From: an uncultured Pseudomonadota bacterium
Lineage (GTDB): Bacteria > Desulfobacterota_B > Binatia > UBA9968
DNA length: 6,160 bases
Reading direction: 5' to 3'
NCBI GenBank assembly: GCA_946478635.1
Contig: CAMLCX010000311.1
Span: 1 to 6,160 of the forward strand
In this document: positions 1-6,049 of the stretch, one piece after another
Position numbering within the stretch: the stretch's first letter is position 1
How the letters are laid out: each line of letters opens with the position of its first letter
Position numbers and translations under genes: made by a program
Notes under the pieces: model-generated
Database searches by the model: none
What the model saw: only the letters and a program-made list of their open reading frames with translations
What the model was told of the DNA's origin: nothing

Positions 1-4
1 GGAC

Positions 5-47
5 CTATCACCCTGATGTTTCATTGCACCGTGGGGCTACGTGATAG
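5..47. repeat. 7-bp inverted repeat with a 29-base spacer
   Basis: CTATCAC at 5-11 is the exact reverse complement of GTGATAG at 41-47. Six A residues (48-53) follow the right arm. There is no T-run on the + strand after the stem, so it does not look like an ordinary intrinsic terminator. It could be a regulator half-site pair or the base of a leader RNA structure, but a 7-bp match over this distance can arise by chance. Confidence 0.2.
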
Positions 48-81
48 AAAAAATTCAACATGGCGCGCGTTATTTTTGCGT

Positions 82-95
82 GAGGGAAAAGGAAA
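82..95 (+). promoter_or_regulatory. Ribosome-binding site that supports the GTG start at 99
   Basis: A run of purines with GAGG (82-85) and AAAGGA (88-93) sits just upstream of GTG 99. The AAAGGA core is 5 bases from the start codon. An in-frame TGA at 81-83 closes the frame immediately upstream, and no other start codon lies between it and 99. GTG 99 is therefore the only start that keeps the N-terminal signal sequence. Confidence 0.65.
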
Positions 96-98
96 GCC

Positions 99-1286
99 GT
101 GATTCACTACAAGTCAAAACTAGAAAGCCAAAGAAGGCTTAAGAGGCTGCTTGCCGCAATTAGCGCTCTTGGCATGATGATTCTTTTTACGGGAACCCCG
201 CAGATCGGTCGGCGGGAGGTGACGAGCCAAAGCGCGTTCAGCGCTGTCAATTGGGCTGCGGAAGCGCCGAAACCCGCTACTATCGCATGGGATAAGATCG
301 TCCAAGACGCGAAAAGCGAGGGGAAGGTTACGCTCCTCGGACCCCAGACCGCTGAGGTCCGTCCTTCCCTGATCGAAGGCTTTCGGAAGGCCCATTCTGA
401 TTTGTCAGTGGAATATCAATCCGGGAGCGTCGGAGAGTTGGCATCTCGAGTGCGCGCAGAGATTGGTCAGAAGAAAGCGACCTTCGATCTCGTGATCGGG
501 GGTACTGCTGTCCTCAGAAATAAAGACATTATTGATTCGTTGGCGGCGAAGCTTCTCCCTGAAGCCGCTGACGCTAGTCACTGGCGCTTTTCAGACGGCA
601 AGGGGCTGAAGTGGATCGATCGGGAGCGGCAATCCGCGGTGCAAACTTCGGAATGGGTATTCGGCTATATTGTTGTGAACTCCAAGGCGGTGAATCCGGC
701 GTCGATCAGGTCCTGGACGGATTTACTGAAGCCTGAATGGAAGGGCAAGATCGCCTCTCATGATCCTAGAGGCGCGGGTGCTGGGCAGGAGGTAGCGAGC
801 TATCTTGTCGAAAAGCTCGGGGCAAAATTCATCGTCGATCTTTATAAAGGGCAGGAGGTTGCGTTAACACGGAGTTATTCCCAAGTCGCTGACTGGGTAG
901 CGCAGGGAAAGTACCAGATCGGTATAGCCCAAGTTCCAGACCGAATCGAAGCCTTAAAAAAAGAGGGTATGCCGCTCAGAGCATACAGTTTACAGGACGC
1001 GCCGGGAACTTTATCGGGAGGATTCAGCGTGGTCTCCGTGTTCAAAAGTGCGCCGCATGCGAACGCAGCGTCCGTGTTTATCAATTGGGTATTGAGTAGA
1101 CAGGGCCAAGAGGCGCTCCATCGGCCGCAGCTCTATCCGTCCTTACGGGTTGACGTGCCGCGGGACTACGTACCCGACTATACGCTTCCTGTGGCAGGGT
1201 TGAATTACCTGGATACCTATACCGAGGAGTTTCAAGTTACGAGAGTCAAGTTGGGCAAGCAGGTAGAGGAGCTAATCGGTCGCTGA
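99..1286 (+). CDS. Periplasmic solute-binding protein of an ABC importer (family 1, FbpA-like), first of a tandem pair
   Basis: This 395-residue protein should capture a solute in the periplasm and deliver it to the permease encoded at 3674-5380. A basic N-terminus (KSK, RRLKR at 5-16) is followed by a hydrophobic stretch at about 17-32, consistent with a Sec signal or membrane anchor. There is no lipobox cysteine and the cleavage site is unclear. The mature domain begins near W64, with the first strand EGKVTLLGP. Diagnostic blocks shared with the next gene are AVQTSEW (180-186), the block at 212-230 (PEWKGKIASHDPRGAGAGQ), and LTRSYSQVADW (256-266). The fold family is the one containing FbpA and 2-aminoethylphosphonate-binding proteins. 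At the site where FbpA proteins carry a Tyr-Tyr pair this protein reads GIAQVPDR (275-282), so ferric iron is a doubtful substrate. The start is fixed by an in-frame stop at 81-83. The substrate is unknown. Confidence 0.93.
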   Translation: MIHYKSKLESQRRLKRLLAAISALGMMILFTGTPQIGRREVTSQSAFSAVNWAAEAPKPATIAWDKIVQDAKSEGKVTLLGPQTAEVRPSLIEGFRKAHSDLSVEYQSGSVGELASRVRAEIGQKKATFDLVIGGTAVLRNKDIIDSLAAKLLPEAADASHWRFSDGKGLKWIDRERQSAVQTSEWVFGYIVVNSKAVNPASIRSWTDLLKPEWKGKIASHDPRGAGAGQEVASYLVEKLGAKFIVDLYKGQEVALTRSYSQVADWVAQGKYQIGIAQVPDRIEALKKEGMPLRAYSLQDAPGTLSGGFSVVSVFKSAPHANAASVFINWVLSRQGQEALHRPQLYPSLRVDVPRDYVPDYTLPVAGLNYLDTYTEEFQVTRVKLGKQVEELIGR

Positions 1287-2518
1287 TGTACGGAGGTAAG
1301 CCGTCTGGTGGCGAACAGCATTTGATTGCTGGGAAAAAATGGGCGGACTCGGGGGCGCGCCGACGTATTGGACCGCGGCTGGCTGGGCTTATCGTCGTCA
1401 CACATGCGGTTCTCTTCAGCTGGAATTCTCCCATTACTTTATTCTCAAGTAGCATAAAGTATTCTGCCCGCCCGGTCGCTTGCGAAGTTTTCGCATCGGA
1501 GGCACAAGGGCGCTGGGACGATACTGTGTCTAAAGCGAGAGGTGAGGGGAAGGTAGTGATCCTTGGCCCTGCAACTGCCGGTATCCGCCCGTCGCTGATA
1601 GACGCTTTTCAAAAGCAGTTTCCCGGGATTTCCTTGGAATACCAAACCGGCGACTTGGCGTCATTGAGTCCTCGCCTGAGAGCTGAAATCGCCGCCGAAA
1701 AGACGAGTATCGATGTCACGTTTTCGGGCGCATTCGCGTTGCTACAAAACCGCGATCTCCTTGAAGCGCTACCAGGAAGGATTATTTGGCCGGAGGTCGC
1801 GGAACAAAATCGGTGGAGGTTTTCCAAAGGAACGGGTTTTAAATGGCTGGATCGCGAAAAGCGCTATGCCGTGCAAACCTCCGAATGGATCTTCGGTTAC
1901 ATCCTGCTGAACCGAAGCTTGGTTGGCCCAAATGCCGTAAGAAGTTGGAAGGACCTGTTGCGGCCCGAGTGGAAAGGAAAAATTGCGTCTCACGATCCTC
2001 GCGGCGCGGGCGCCGGGCAAGCTGTCGCCAATTATTTGTTGGTGACGTTCGGAGAACGGTTCATCATGGACCTCTTCAAAGGACAGGACGTGGTTTTGAC
2101 GAGGAGTTATTCACAGGTCGCAGATTGGCTGGCACAAGGCAAATACGCAATCGGGATAGCGCAAGTACAGGACCGTATCGAGTCGCTAAGGAAAGAAGGT
2201 ATCGCCCTGACGGCCGATGGTCTTGCCGACGCACAGGGCTACTTAACCGGTGGCTTCAGTGTGATTGCCCTACCGAAACGAGCGCCTCATCCAAATGCCG
2301 CAACCGTTTTTCTTAATTGGTTTTTGACCCGGCCAGGCCAAGAGGCGTTCCACAGACCGCATCTTTATCCGTCCTTACGGACGGACGTTCCCCGTGAGTA
2401 CGTACCCGAATATATCCTCCCAAAGCCGCAGCTCGAATATGTGGACGGCTACGGCGAGGATATGATCGCAATTCAGCATAAACTAGGAGAGCAGGTGCGA
2501 GAACTCTTGGGGCGATAA
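1286..2518 (+). CDS. Periplasmic solute-binding protein, second paralogue of the tandem pair
   Basis: This 410-residue protein is a clear paralogue of the preceding gene. Its blocks AVQTSEW, the 19-residue PEWKGKI...GAGAGQ segment (227-245) and LTRSYSQVADW (271-281) match exactly. From W77 to the C-terminus the two align with only about two single-residue gaps, with roughly 60-65% identity by eye. GIAQVQDR (290-297) again replaces the FbpA tyrosine pair. The N-terminus is long: RRR at 25-27, a hydrophobic stretch at about 32-46, and C66 in a PVAC context that is a poor lipobox. The start ATG overlaps the previous stop (TGATG, one shared base), which suggests coupled translation. AGAGGAG at 1265-1271 lies 14 bases upstream, rather far. 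A perfect GGAGGT at 1292-1297 lies inside the gene, so initiation at TTG 1322 (residue 13) is possible. Nucleotide divergence in the conserved blocks argues for an old duplication. Confidence 0.92.
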   Translation: MYGGKPSGGEQHLIAGKKWADSGARRRIGPRLAGLIVVTHAVLFSWNSPITLFSSSIKYSARPVACEVFASEAQGRWDDTVSKARGEGKVVILGPATAGIRPSLIDAFQKQFPGISLEYQTGDLASLSPRLRAEIAAEKTSIDVTFSGAFALLQNRDLLEALPGRIIWPEVAEQNRWRFSKGTGFKWLDREKRYAVQTSEWIFGYILLNRSLVGPNAVRSWKDLLRPEWKGKIASHDPRGAGAGQAVANYLLVTFGERFIMDLFKGQDVVLTRSYSQVADWLAQGKYAIGIAQVQDRIESLRKEGIALTADGLADAQGYLTGGFSVIALPKRAPHPNAATVFLNWFLTRPGQEAFHRPHLYPSLRTDVPREYVPEYILPKPQLEYVDGYGEDMIAIQHKLGEQVRELLGR

Positions 2519-2581
2519 ATGCGGCGCGCCTTCGGCGCCGAGGACCGCCGTTTCGCTCGAACAAATATATATTCAACGTGA
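2519..2581 (+). CDS. Possible 20-codon mini-ORF coupling the binding-protein gene to the ATPase gene
   Basis: ATG 2519 follows directly on the TAA stop of the second binding protein (2516-2518). The frame runs 20 codons to TGA 2579-2581, overlapping the GTG start of the ATPase (2578) as GTGA. The predicted peptide starts MRRAFGAEDRR, ends TNIYST and has five arginines. It has no strong Shine-Dalgarno site of its own, so it would depend on ribosomes finishing the upstream gene. A ribosome crossing it would open the hairpin at 2522-2540 and stop exactly at the ATPase start, which has no visible Shine-Dalgarno site. This is inferred from geometry only; chance is a real alternative for so short a frame. 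Confidence 0.3.
   Translation: MRRAFGAEDRRFARTNIYST
2522..2540 (+). other. GC-rich RNA hairpin in the binding-protein/ATPase gap
   Basis: CGGCGC at 2522-2527 pairs with GCGCCG at 2535-2540, leaving a 7-base loop. A competing fold pairs GCGCC (2526-2530) with GGCGC (2534-2538) around TTC. No T-run follows, so it is not a standard intrinsic terminator. Hairpins at this position in other ABC importer operons (for example malE-malF) protect upstream mRNA from 3' decay and help give more binding protein than membrane components. That role here is inferred by analogy. Confidence 0.45.
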
Positions 2582-3666
2582 GCGCAAACAAGCAAACACT
2601 ATTAAGACTTGAAAAGGTTCGCCGATGTTACGGTTCGACCCTTGCGGTGGACCAAGTCAGCTTTCAGGTCGCCAAAGGAGAGTTTTTCAGTCTGTTAGGG
2701 CCTAGCGGTTGCGGCAAGAGCACGACGTTGCGCTTGATCGCTGGTCTTGAGGAATCCGACTCCGGTGAGATCTGGTTGAACGGCCGACTGATTGCGTCGC
2801 CGGAGCGCGGCATTCTTGTGCCCGCCGAAAAGCGTAACATCGGTTTGGTCTTTCAATCTTATGCGGTCTGGCCCCACATGACAGTGGCACAAAACGTTGT
2901 TTACCCCCTGGAAGTGCGTCGTTGGGACACGGCCAAAATTAGCAGGAGAGTGGGGGAGGTCTTGGATCTCGTCGGTCTCGCCGGGCTTGAGCAGCGCCGG
3001 CCGGTTCAACTTAGCGGGGGGCAGCAACAGCGATTGGCATTGGCGCGAAGCTTGGCTTATGAGCCTGACCTTCTTTTGCTAGACGAGCCGCTCAGCAACG
3101 TCGACGCGAAATTGCGAGAGCATCTTCGCTTCGAGCTCAAGCGACTGCAACAATCGGTGGGTGTCACCATCGTGTACGTAACCCACGATCAAACAGAAGC
3201 GATGTCCATGTCTCATCGCATCGCTATTATGAACCACGGGCACATCGAGCAGATCGATTGTCCGGAAGCGATTTACAAAGATCCGGCGTCGTTCTTTGTC
3301 CAGAACTTTGTTGGTCGCTTGATCACATTCGAAGGCAAGGTAAAGGAGAATGGCTCAACAAGAAAGATCGAGTTCTCGGGTGGAAGTTGCGTACCGCTTG
3401 TTGAGCAAACTACTATACCCACCGGTGGAAAGTTAAAAATCGCCGTCCGTCCGGAGGACATTGAGATCCTGACGAACGGGCGGGAGCCTGGTGCGGGGGA
3501 GATTCCGGGTGTGGTGGTCGATGTTTCTTACGTCGGCAGCCGCTACGAATGCGCGGTGAGTGCCGCCAATGCCGAGTTTGTTCTCGAAACGGCTCCGAAT
3601 TTCAGGCTTCAACGCGGACAAACCGTCGTGCTGCGACTGAATGAAATAAAACTCTGGCCGGCGTAA
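2578..3666 (+). CDS. ABC importer ATP-binding subunit (FbpC/PotA-like, with TOBE domain)
   Basis: This 362-residue cytoplasmic ATPase would power the permease encoded next. All nucleotide-binding motifs are intact: Walker A GPSGCGKST (41-49), Q-loop glutamine Q93 in FQSYAVWPHMTV, signature LSGGQQQR (145-152), Walker B LLLLDE (165-170), D-loop SNVD (173-176) and switch histidine H203 in THDQTEA. The AVWPHMTV variant after the Q-loop is common in transporters of the ferric/aminoethylphosphonate-like branch. From about residue 245 a C-terminal TOBE domain follows, with VRPEDIEI at 290-297 and GSRYEC further on. Length is normal for the family. The GTG start is chosen because MSANKQTLLRLEKV leads straight into the first strand of the domain and no later start codon fits. 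No Shine-Dalgarno site is visible in the AT-rich bases before it. The stop lies 7 bases before the permease start. Confidence 0.95.
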   Translation: MSANKQTLLRLEKVRRCYGSTLAVDQVSFQVAKGEFFSLLGPSGCGKSTTLRLIAGLEESDSGEIWLNGRLIASPERGILVPAEKRNIGLVFQSYAVWPHMTVAQNVVYPLEVRRWDTAKISRRVGEVLDLVGLAGLEQRRPVQLSGGQQQRLALARSLAYEPDLLLLDEPLSNVDAKLREHLRFELKRLQQSVGVTIVYVTHDQTEAMSMSHRIAIMNHGHIEQIDCPEAIYKDPASFFVQNFVGRLITFEGKVKENGSTRKIEFSGGSCVPLVEQTTIPTGGKLKIAVRPEDIEILTNGREPGAGEIPGVVVDVSYVGSRYECAVSAANAEFVLETAPNFRLQRGQTVVLRLNEIKLWPA

Positions 3667-3673
3667 CACGACG

Positions 3674-5380
3674 ATGGCGCGGTCTCGATCGATAATCTTG
3701 GCAAGGTCAGCCCAAAGCTTTGTGGGCTTTCTACTCCTTTTAGGAATAGGATTCATTACCCTGGTGCCATTGGGATTTCTGATTCTCAACAGCTTCAATA
3801 CTTCGCAATTGGGGCAAGAGATCTCATGGGGGTTCGAAGGTTGGCGGCAGGCGTTTGGTGCCCCTCAGACAATTAAGGCATTGATGTACAGTGTATTGTT
3901 ATCTGCGCGAACGTTTCTGGGCCTCGCCGTGGCTTTCTTGGTTTCTTGGCTGTTAATCCGGGTCAGGATTCCCGCCTCCCCTTTTATCGAGTTTTCGCTA
4001 TGGATGGCATGGTTCCTACCGCCACTCTCAGTTACCATCGGCTGGATCGCCTTGTTGGATCCGCATCATGGTTTGATCAATGTGCTGCTGGCGCACGTGC
4101 TACCTATCGCCATCCGGCTCAACATTTATTCTTTTTCCGGCATCCTATGGGTTCACTTGACCCTGCTTACGGTGCCCGTGATGACTATCTTACTGACACC
4201 TGCATTTCGACAGATGGACGCTTCTTTCGAAGAGAGCGCGAGAACGTGCGGCTCGGGACCGCTTCGGACTTTGAGACGGATCGTCTTGCCTCTCCTTTGG
4301 CCCACGGTCTTAGTGGTCACGATTGCCACCTTCATCCGGTCGCTCGAAGCTTTTGAGATCGAACAGATCATTGGAATCCCGGCGGGCATTTACGTCTATG
4401 GAACCCGCATTTATGATTTAGTGCGTTGGGATCCGCCACTCTATTCACAGGCGATGGCTCTCAGCACAATCTTTTTGTTTGTGCTCTTTGGGGCGGTGCT
4501 TTTATATCAAAGGTCCTCCAGACATCATGAATTTGCGACTCTGAGGCCGGGTGGCGCGAGCTTCAGACCGGCGCTGATCGGCAAGTGGCGATATTTTGCC
4601 TCGGGCTGGTTAATTTTATGGATCGCCGTCAGCATTTATCTCCCATTGGCGATGGTGCTGATCGGCTCGTTCATGAAGTTTTTTGGAATGTTCGGTCTTC
4701 AGCAGCCGTTTACGATCCAACATTGGGCTGCGGTGCTTGGCGATCCCGCCTTTACGAGCGCCTTACAGAACTCCTTGATCATGGGGTTCAGCGTTGCGGG
4801 TGTGGGGGTTGTGGTTTACTCGGTTCTCGGATATTTGATCCTGCGCGGCCGCTTTGTCGGTCGCGCGACGTTGAGTCTGCTCGTCTGGATTCCTTGGGCG
4901 ATCCCAGGAATTCTGCTCGGGTTGTCTTTGTTGTGGATCTTTCTCTCCGTGCGCTTCTTCAATTTTCTGTACGGGACAATGTTTGTGCTGATCTTCTCAG
5001 TGGTTTTGAAGGATATGCCGATTGGGACGCAGATGTTCAAGGCCGCGTTCGCTCAGGTCACGGAAGAGTTAGAGCAGGCCTCCCGCGTCTCCGGTGCGGG
5101 TCCGTTTACGACGTTCCGCCGGATTACGGTTCCTCTCATAGCGCCGATGATCGTAAGCATTTTTGTCCTGGTTTTTATGTCTAGCATTCGCGACATCAGC
5201 ACTCCGATCCTTTTGGCGACGCCGGCGACAACTCCGCTGTCGGTGTTGATGCTCGAGCGTTCGGTGGCGGGGGAGATCGAGAAAGCGGCTGTAATCGGCG
5301 TGATCTTGAGTGTCGTAGCCATTATCACGGCCATGGTTATGCGACTACTCGGATTCCGAATCGCTGCCGAGCCGGTTTAG
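3674..5380 (+). CDS. Fused two-domain ABC importer permease (FbpB/ThiP-like)
   Basis: This 568-residue inner-membrane protein would form the whole translocation channel alone, since it contains two permease domains in tandem. I count about twelve hydrophobic segments, six per half: for the first half near 15-40, 66-97, 103-127, 156-178, 208-229 and 256-279, and for the second starting near 307, 363, 400, 434, 490 and 540. Each half has an EAA loop that docks on the ATPase: EESARTCGSGPLRTLRRIVLP (from 186) and EELEQASRVSGAGPFTTFRRITVP (from 464), about 278 residues apart. The length agrees with fused ferric or thiamine-type permeases, and this architecture explains why no second permease gene is present. 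ATG 3674 lies 7 bases after the ATPase stop with no strong Shine-Dalgarno site, so translation is probably coupled. The substrate cannot be read from the sequence. Confidence 0.94.
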   Translation: MARSRSIILARSAQSFVGFLLLLGIGFITLVPLGFLILNSFNTSQLGQEISWGFEGWRQAFGAPQTIKALMYSVLLSARTFLGLAVAFLVSWLLIRVRIPASPFIEFSLWMAWFLPPLSVTIGWIALLDPHHGLINVLLAHVLPIAIRLNIYSFSGILWVHLTLLTVPVMTILLTPAFRQMDASFEESARTCGSGPLRTLRRIVLPLLWPTVLVVTIATFIRSLEAFEIEQIIGIPAGIYVYGTRIYDLVRWDPPLYSQAMALSTIFLFVLFGAVLLYQRSSRHHEFATLRPGGASFRPALIGKWRYFASGWLILWIAVSIYLPLAMVLIGSFMKFFGMFGLQQPFTIQHWAAVLGDPAFTSALQNSLIMGFSVAGVGVVVYSVLGYLILRGRFVGRATLSLLVWIPWAIPGILLGLSLLWIFLSVRFFNFLYGTMFVLIFSVVLKDMPIGTQMFKAAFAQVTEELEQASRVSGAGPFTTFRRITVPLIAPMIVSIFVLVFMSSIRDISTPILLATPATTPLSVLMLERSVAGEIEKAAVIGVILSVVAIITAMVMRLLGFRIAAEPV

Positions 5381-5423
5381 AAAAAGCGTAACCTACGATT
5401 GATTTCGGAGCCGGCCTGAACCT

Positions 5424-5450
5424 ATGAGGATGACAAAAGAGTGGAAGTGA
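5424..5450 (+). other. Eight-codon mini-ORF overlapping the start of the ThDP-enzyme gene
   Basis: ATG 5424 opens a frame of eight codons (MRMTKEWK) ending in TGA 5448-5450. The stop forms GTGA with GTG 5447, which is in frame with the following gene. This mirrors the geometry at 2519-2581. It could be a coupling leader, which would make GTG 5447 the true start of the next gene, or it could be coincidence. Confidence 0.15.
5426..5430 (+). promoter_or_regulatory. Shine-Dalgarno site for the ThDP-enzyme alpha-like gene
   Basis: GAGGA at 5426-5430 lies 10 bases before GTG 5441 and 16 bases before the alternative GTG 5447. The spacing favours 5441. No convincing promoter is seen in the 60 bases after the permease stop, so the gene is probably read from the transporter mRNA. 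Confidence 0.5.
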
Positions 5451-6049
5451 GTAATAGACGTAGAGTGGCAGGCGCATCGAAAGCGCGATCCTCTCAAACA
5501 ACGGCGCTGAGCACCGGCAAGGCGGGAGTGCGCTATCGGCAAGAAGCGCTGGAATCTTTCTATGACGGTTTCAAGTCAGCAGGAATCGACTTCGCGGTGT
5601 TCCTCCCCGACAGTATGCTCGATGGCGTCGAGCAATTGATTCTCGAGCGCGGCGATATCGAAGCTTATCAGTGCTCGCGCGAGGACGAAGGCATCGCGAT
5701 GGCAATGGGTGCTTTCCTGGTCGGCAAACGGCCCGTGGCGTTGATGGAGGGTTCGGGAATCGGCATGTCGGCGCTGATTCTCGCTCGCGGGATTGTCCAG
5801 AAAACTCCGACGATGTTGATCATCGGCCACAACAGCACTCTCGGGGAGCGCTATGACTATCACGGCGCGACGCGCTTGGTGGCGGAACCCGTTCTACGGG
5901 CGCTCAGTATTCCCTACCATGTGCTTTACGATCCCGCTCATATTCGCAACGTAGTTATCGAAGCGCAAGCAACCGTCGAAGGACAGCGCTTGCCCTTCGG
6001 CATCCTCGTGCCGAGCCACGTTATTCGCGAGATCGGAGAGAGTCGATGA
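5441..6049 (+). CDS. ThDP-dependent decarboxylase alpha-like subunit (sulfopyruvate/phosphonopyruvate decarboxylase type, PYR domain)
   Basis: This 202-residue protein matches the N-terminal pyrimidine-binding domain of ThDP enzymes, as found in the alpha subunit of sulfopyruvate decarboxylase (ComD) and the N-terminal half of phosphonopyruvate decarboxylase. Those enzymes decarboxylate a 3-sulfo- or 3-phosphono-2-oxo acid to the aldehyde. The domain starts near residue 35 with SFYDGFKSAGIDFAVFLPDS. E83 in SREDEG (79-84) fits the conserved glutamate that activates the cofactor. MEGSGIG (102-108) corresponds to a loop often read MQNSGLG in relatives, with E103 and G104 differing. The first ~33 residues are rich in Arg, Ser, Ala and Thr and look like an extra tail; GTG 5447 and GTG 5528 are alternative starts. 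A ThDP half-domain like this needs a partner, and the next gene overlaps it by ATGA. The class is fairly sure; the exact substrate is not. Confidence 0.82.
   Translation: MEVSNRRRVAGASKARSSQTTALSTGKAGVRYRQEALESFYDGFKSAGIDFAVFLPDSMLDGVEQLILERGDIEAYQCSREDEGIAMAMGAFLVGKRPVALMEGSGIGMSALILARGIVQKTPTMLIIGHNSTLGERYDYHGATRLVAEPVLRALSIPYHVLYDPAHIRNVVIEAQATVEGQRLPFGILVPSHVIREIGESR

Larger units (their letters stand above)
1..98 (+). promoter_or_regulatory. 5' leader of the transporter operon
   Basis: This non-coding stretch precedes the first gene. No reading frame runs in from the left edge in a convincing way, and I cannot find a good -35/-10 pair. TTGCAC at 24-29 is a fair -35 box, but the candidate -10 boxes downstream (for example TAGAAA at 45-50, 15 bases away) are poor. 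The region also carries an inverted repeat (5-11 with 41-47). The clear element is the purine-rich ribosome-binding stretch at 82-95. The operon promoter may lie here or to the left of the window. Confidence 0.4.

Noticed and set aside
1843..2316. 157-codon open frame on the + strand inside the second binding-protein gene, and a 199-codon one at 4585-5184 inside the permease gene
   Set aside because: Both are arginine-, cysteine- and glycine-rich products of the other frame of well-supported genes, with no recognisable domain and no initiation signal of note.
1134..2380. Shared 15-base match TATCCGTCCTTACGG at 1134-1148 and 2366-2380
   Set aside because: It falls at the same position of the two paralogous genes and encodes the conserved YPSLR. 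It reflects common descent, not a mobile repeat or clear gene conversion, since flanking codons differ.
2368..2385. Perfect 7-bp hairpin TCCGTCC-TTAC-GGACGGA inside the second binding-protein gene
   Set aside because: It lies in a conserved protein block (YPSLRTDVP). The first paralogue has the same amino-acid context with a substitution that breaks the stem, and no T-run follows. Likely a by-product of codon choice.
3433..3798. Antisense open frames, for example 121 codons at 3433-3798 and 95 codons at 5576-5863
   Set aside because: They run opposite strongly supported genes, their products have no family resemblance, and no minus-strand ribosome-binding site or promoter stands out.
5369..5424. 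Short direct repeats GAGCCGG (5369, 5408) and AACCTA (5390, 5419) around the permease/ThDP-gene gap
   Set aside because: Six- and seven-base matches are expected by chance. They do not form a pair of inverted sites or a set spacing that suggests an operator or attachment site.
5381..5440. Possible promoter for the ThDP genes (TACGAT at 5394-5399)
   Set aside because: No acceptable -35 box lies 16-18 bases upstream, and the gap is short. Read-through from the transporter genes is simpler.
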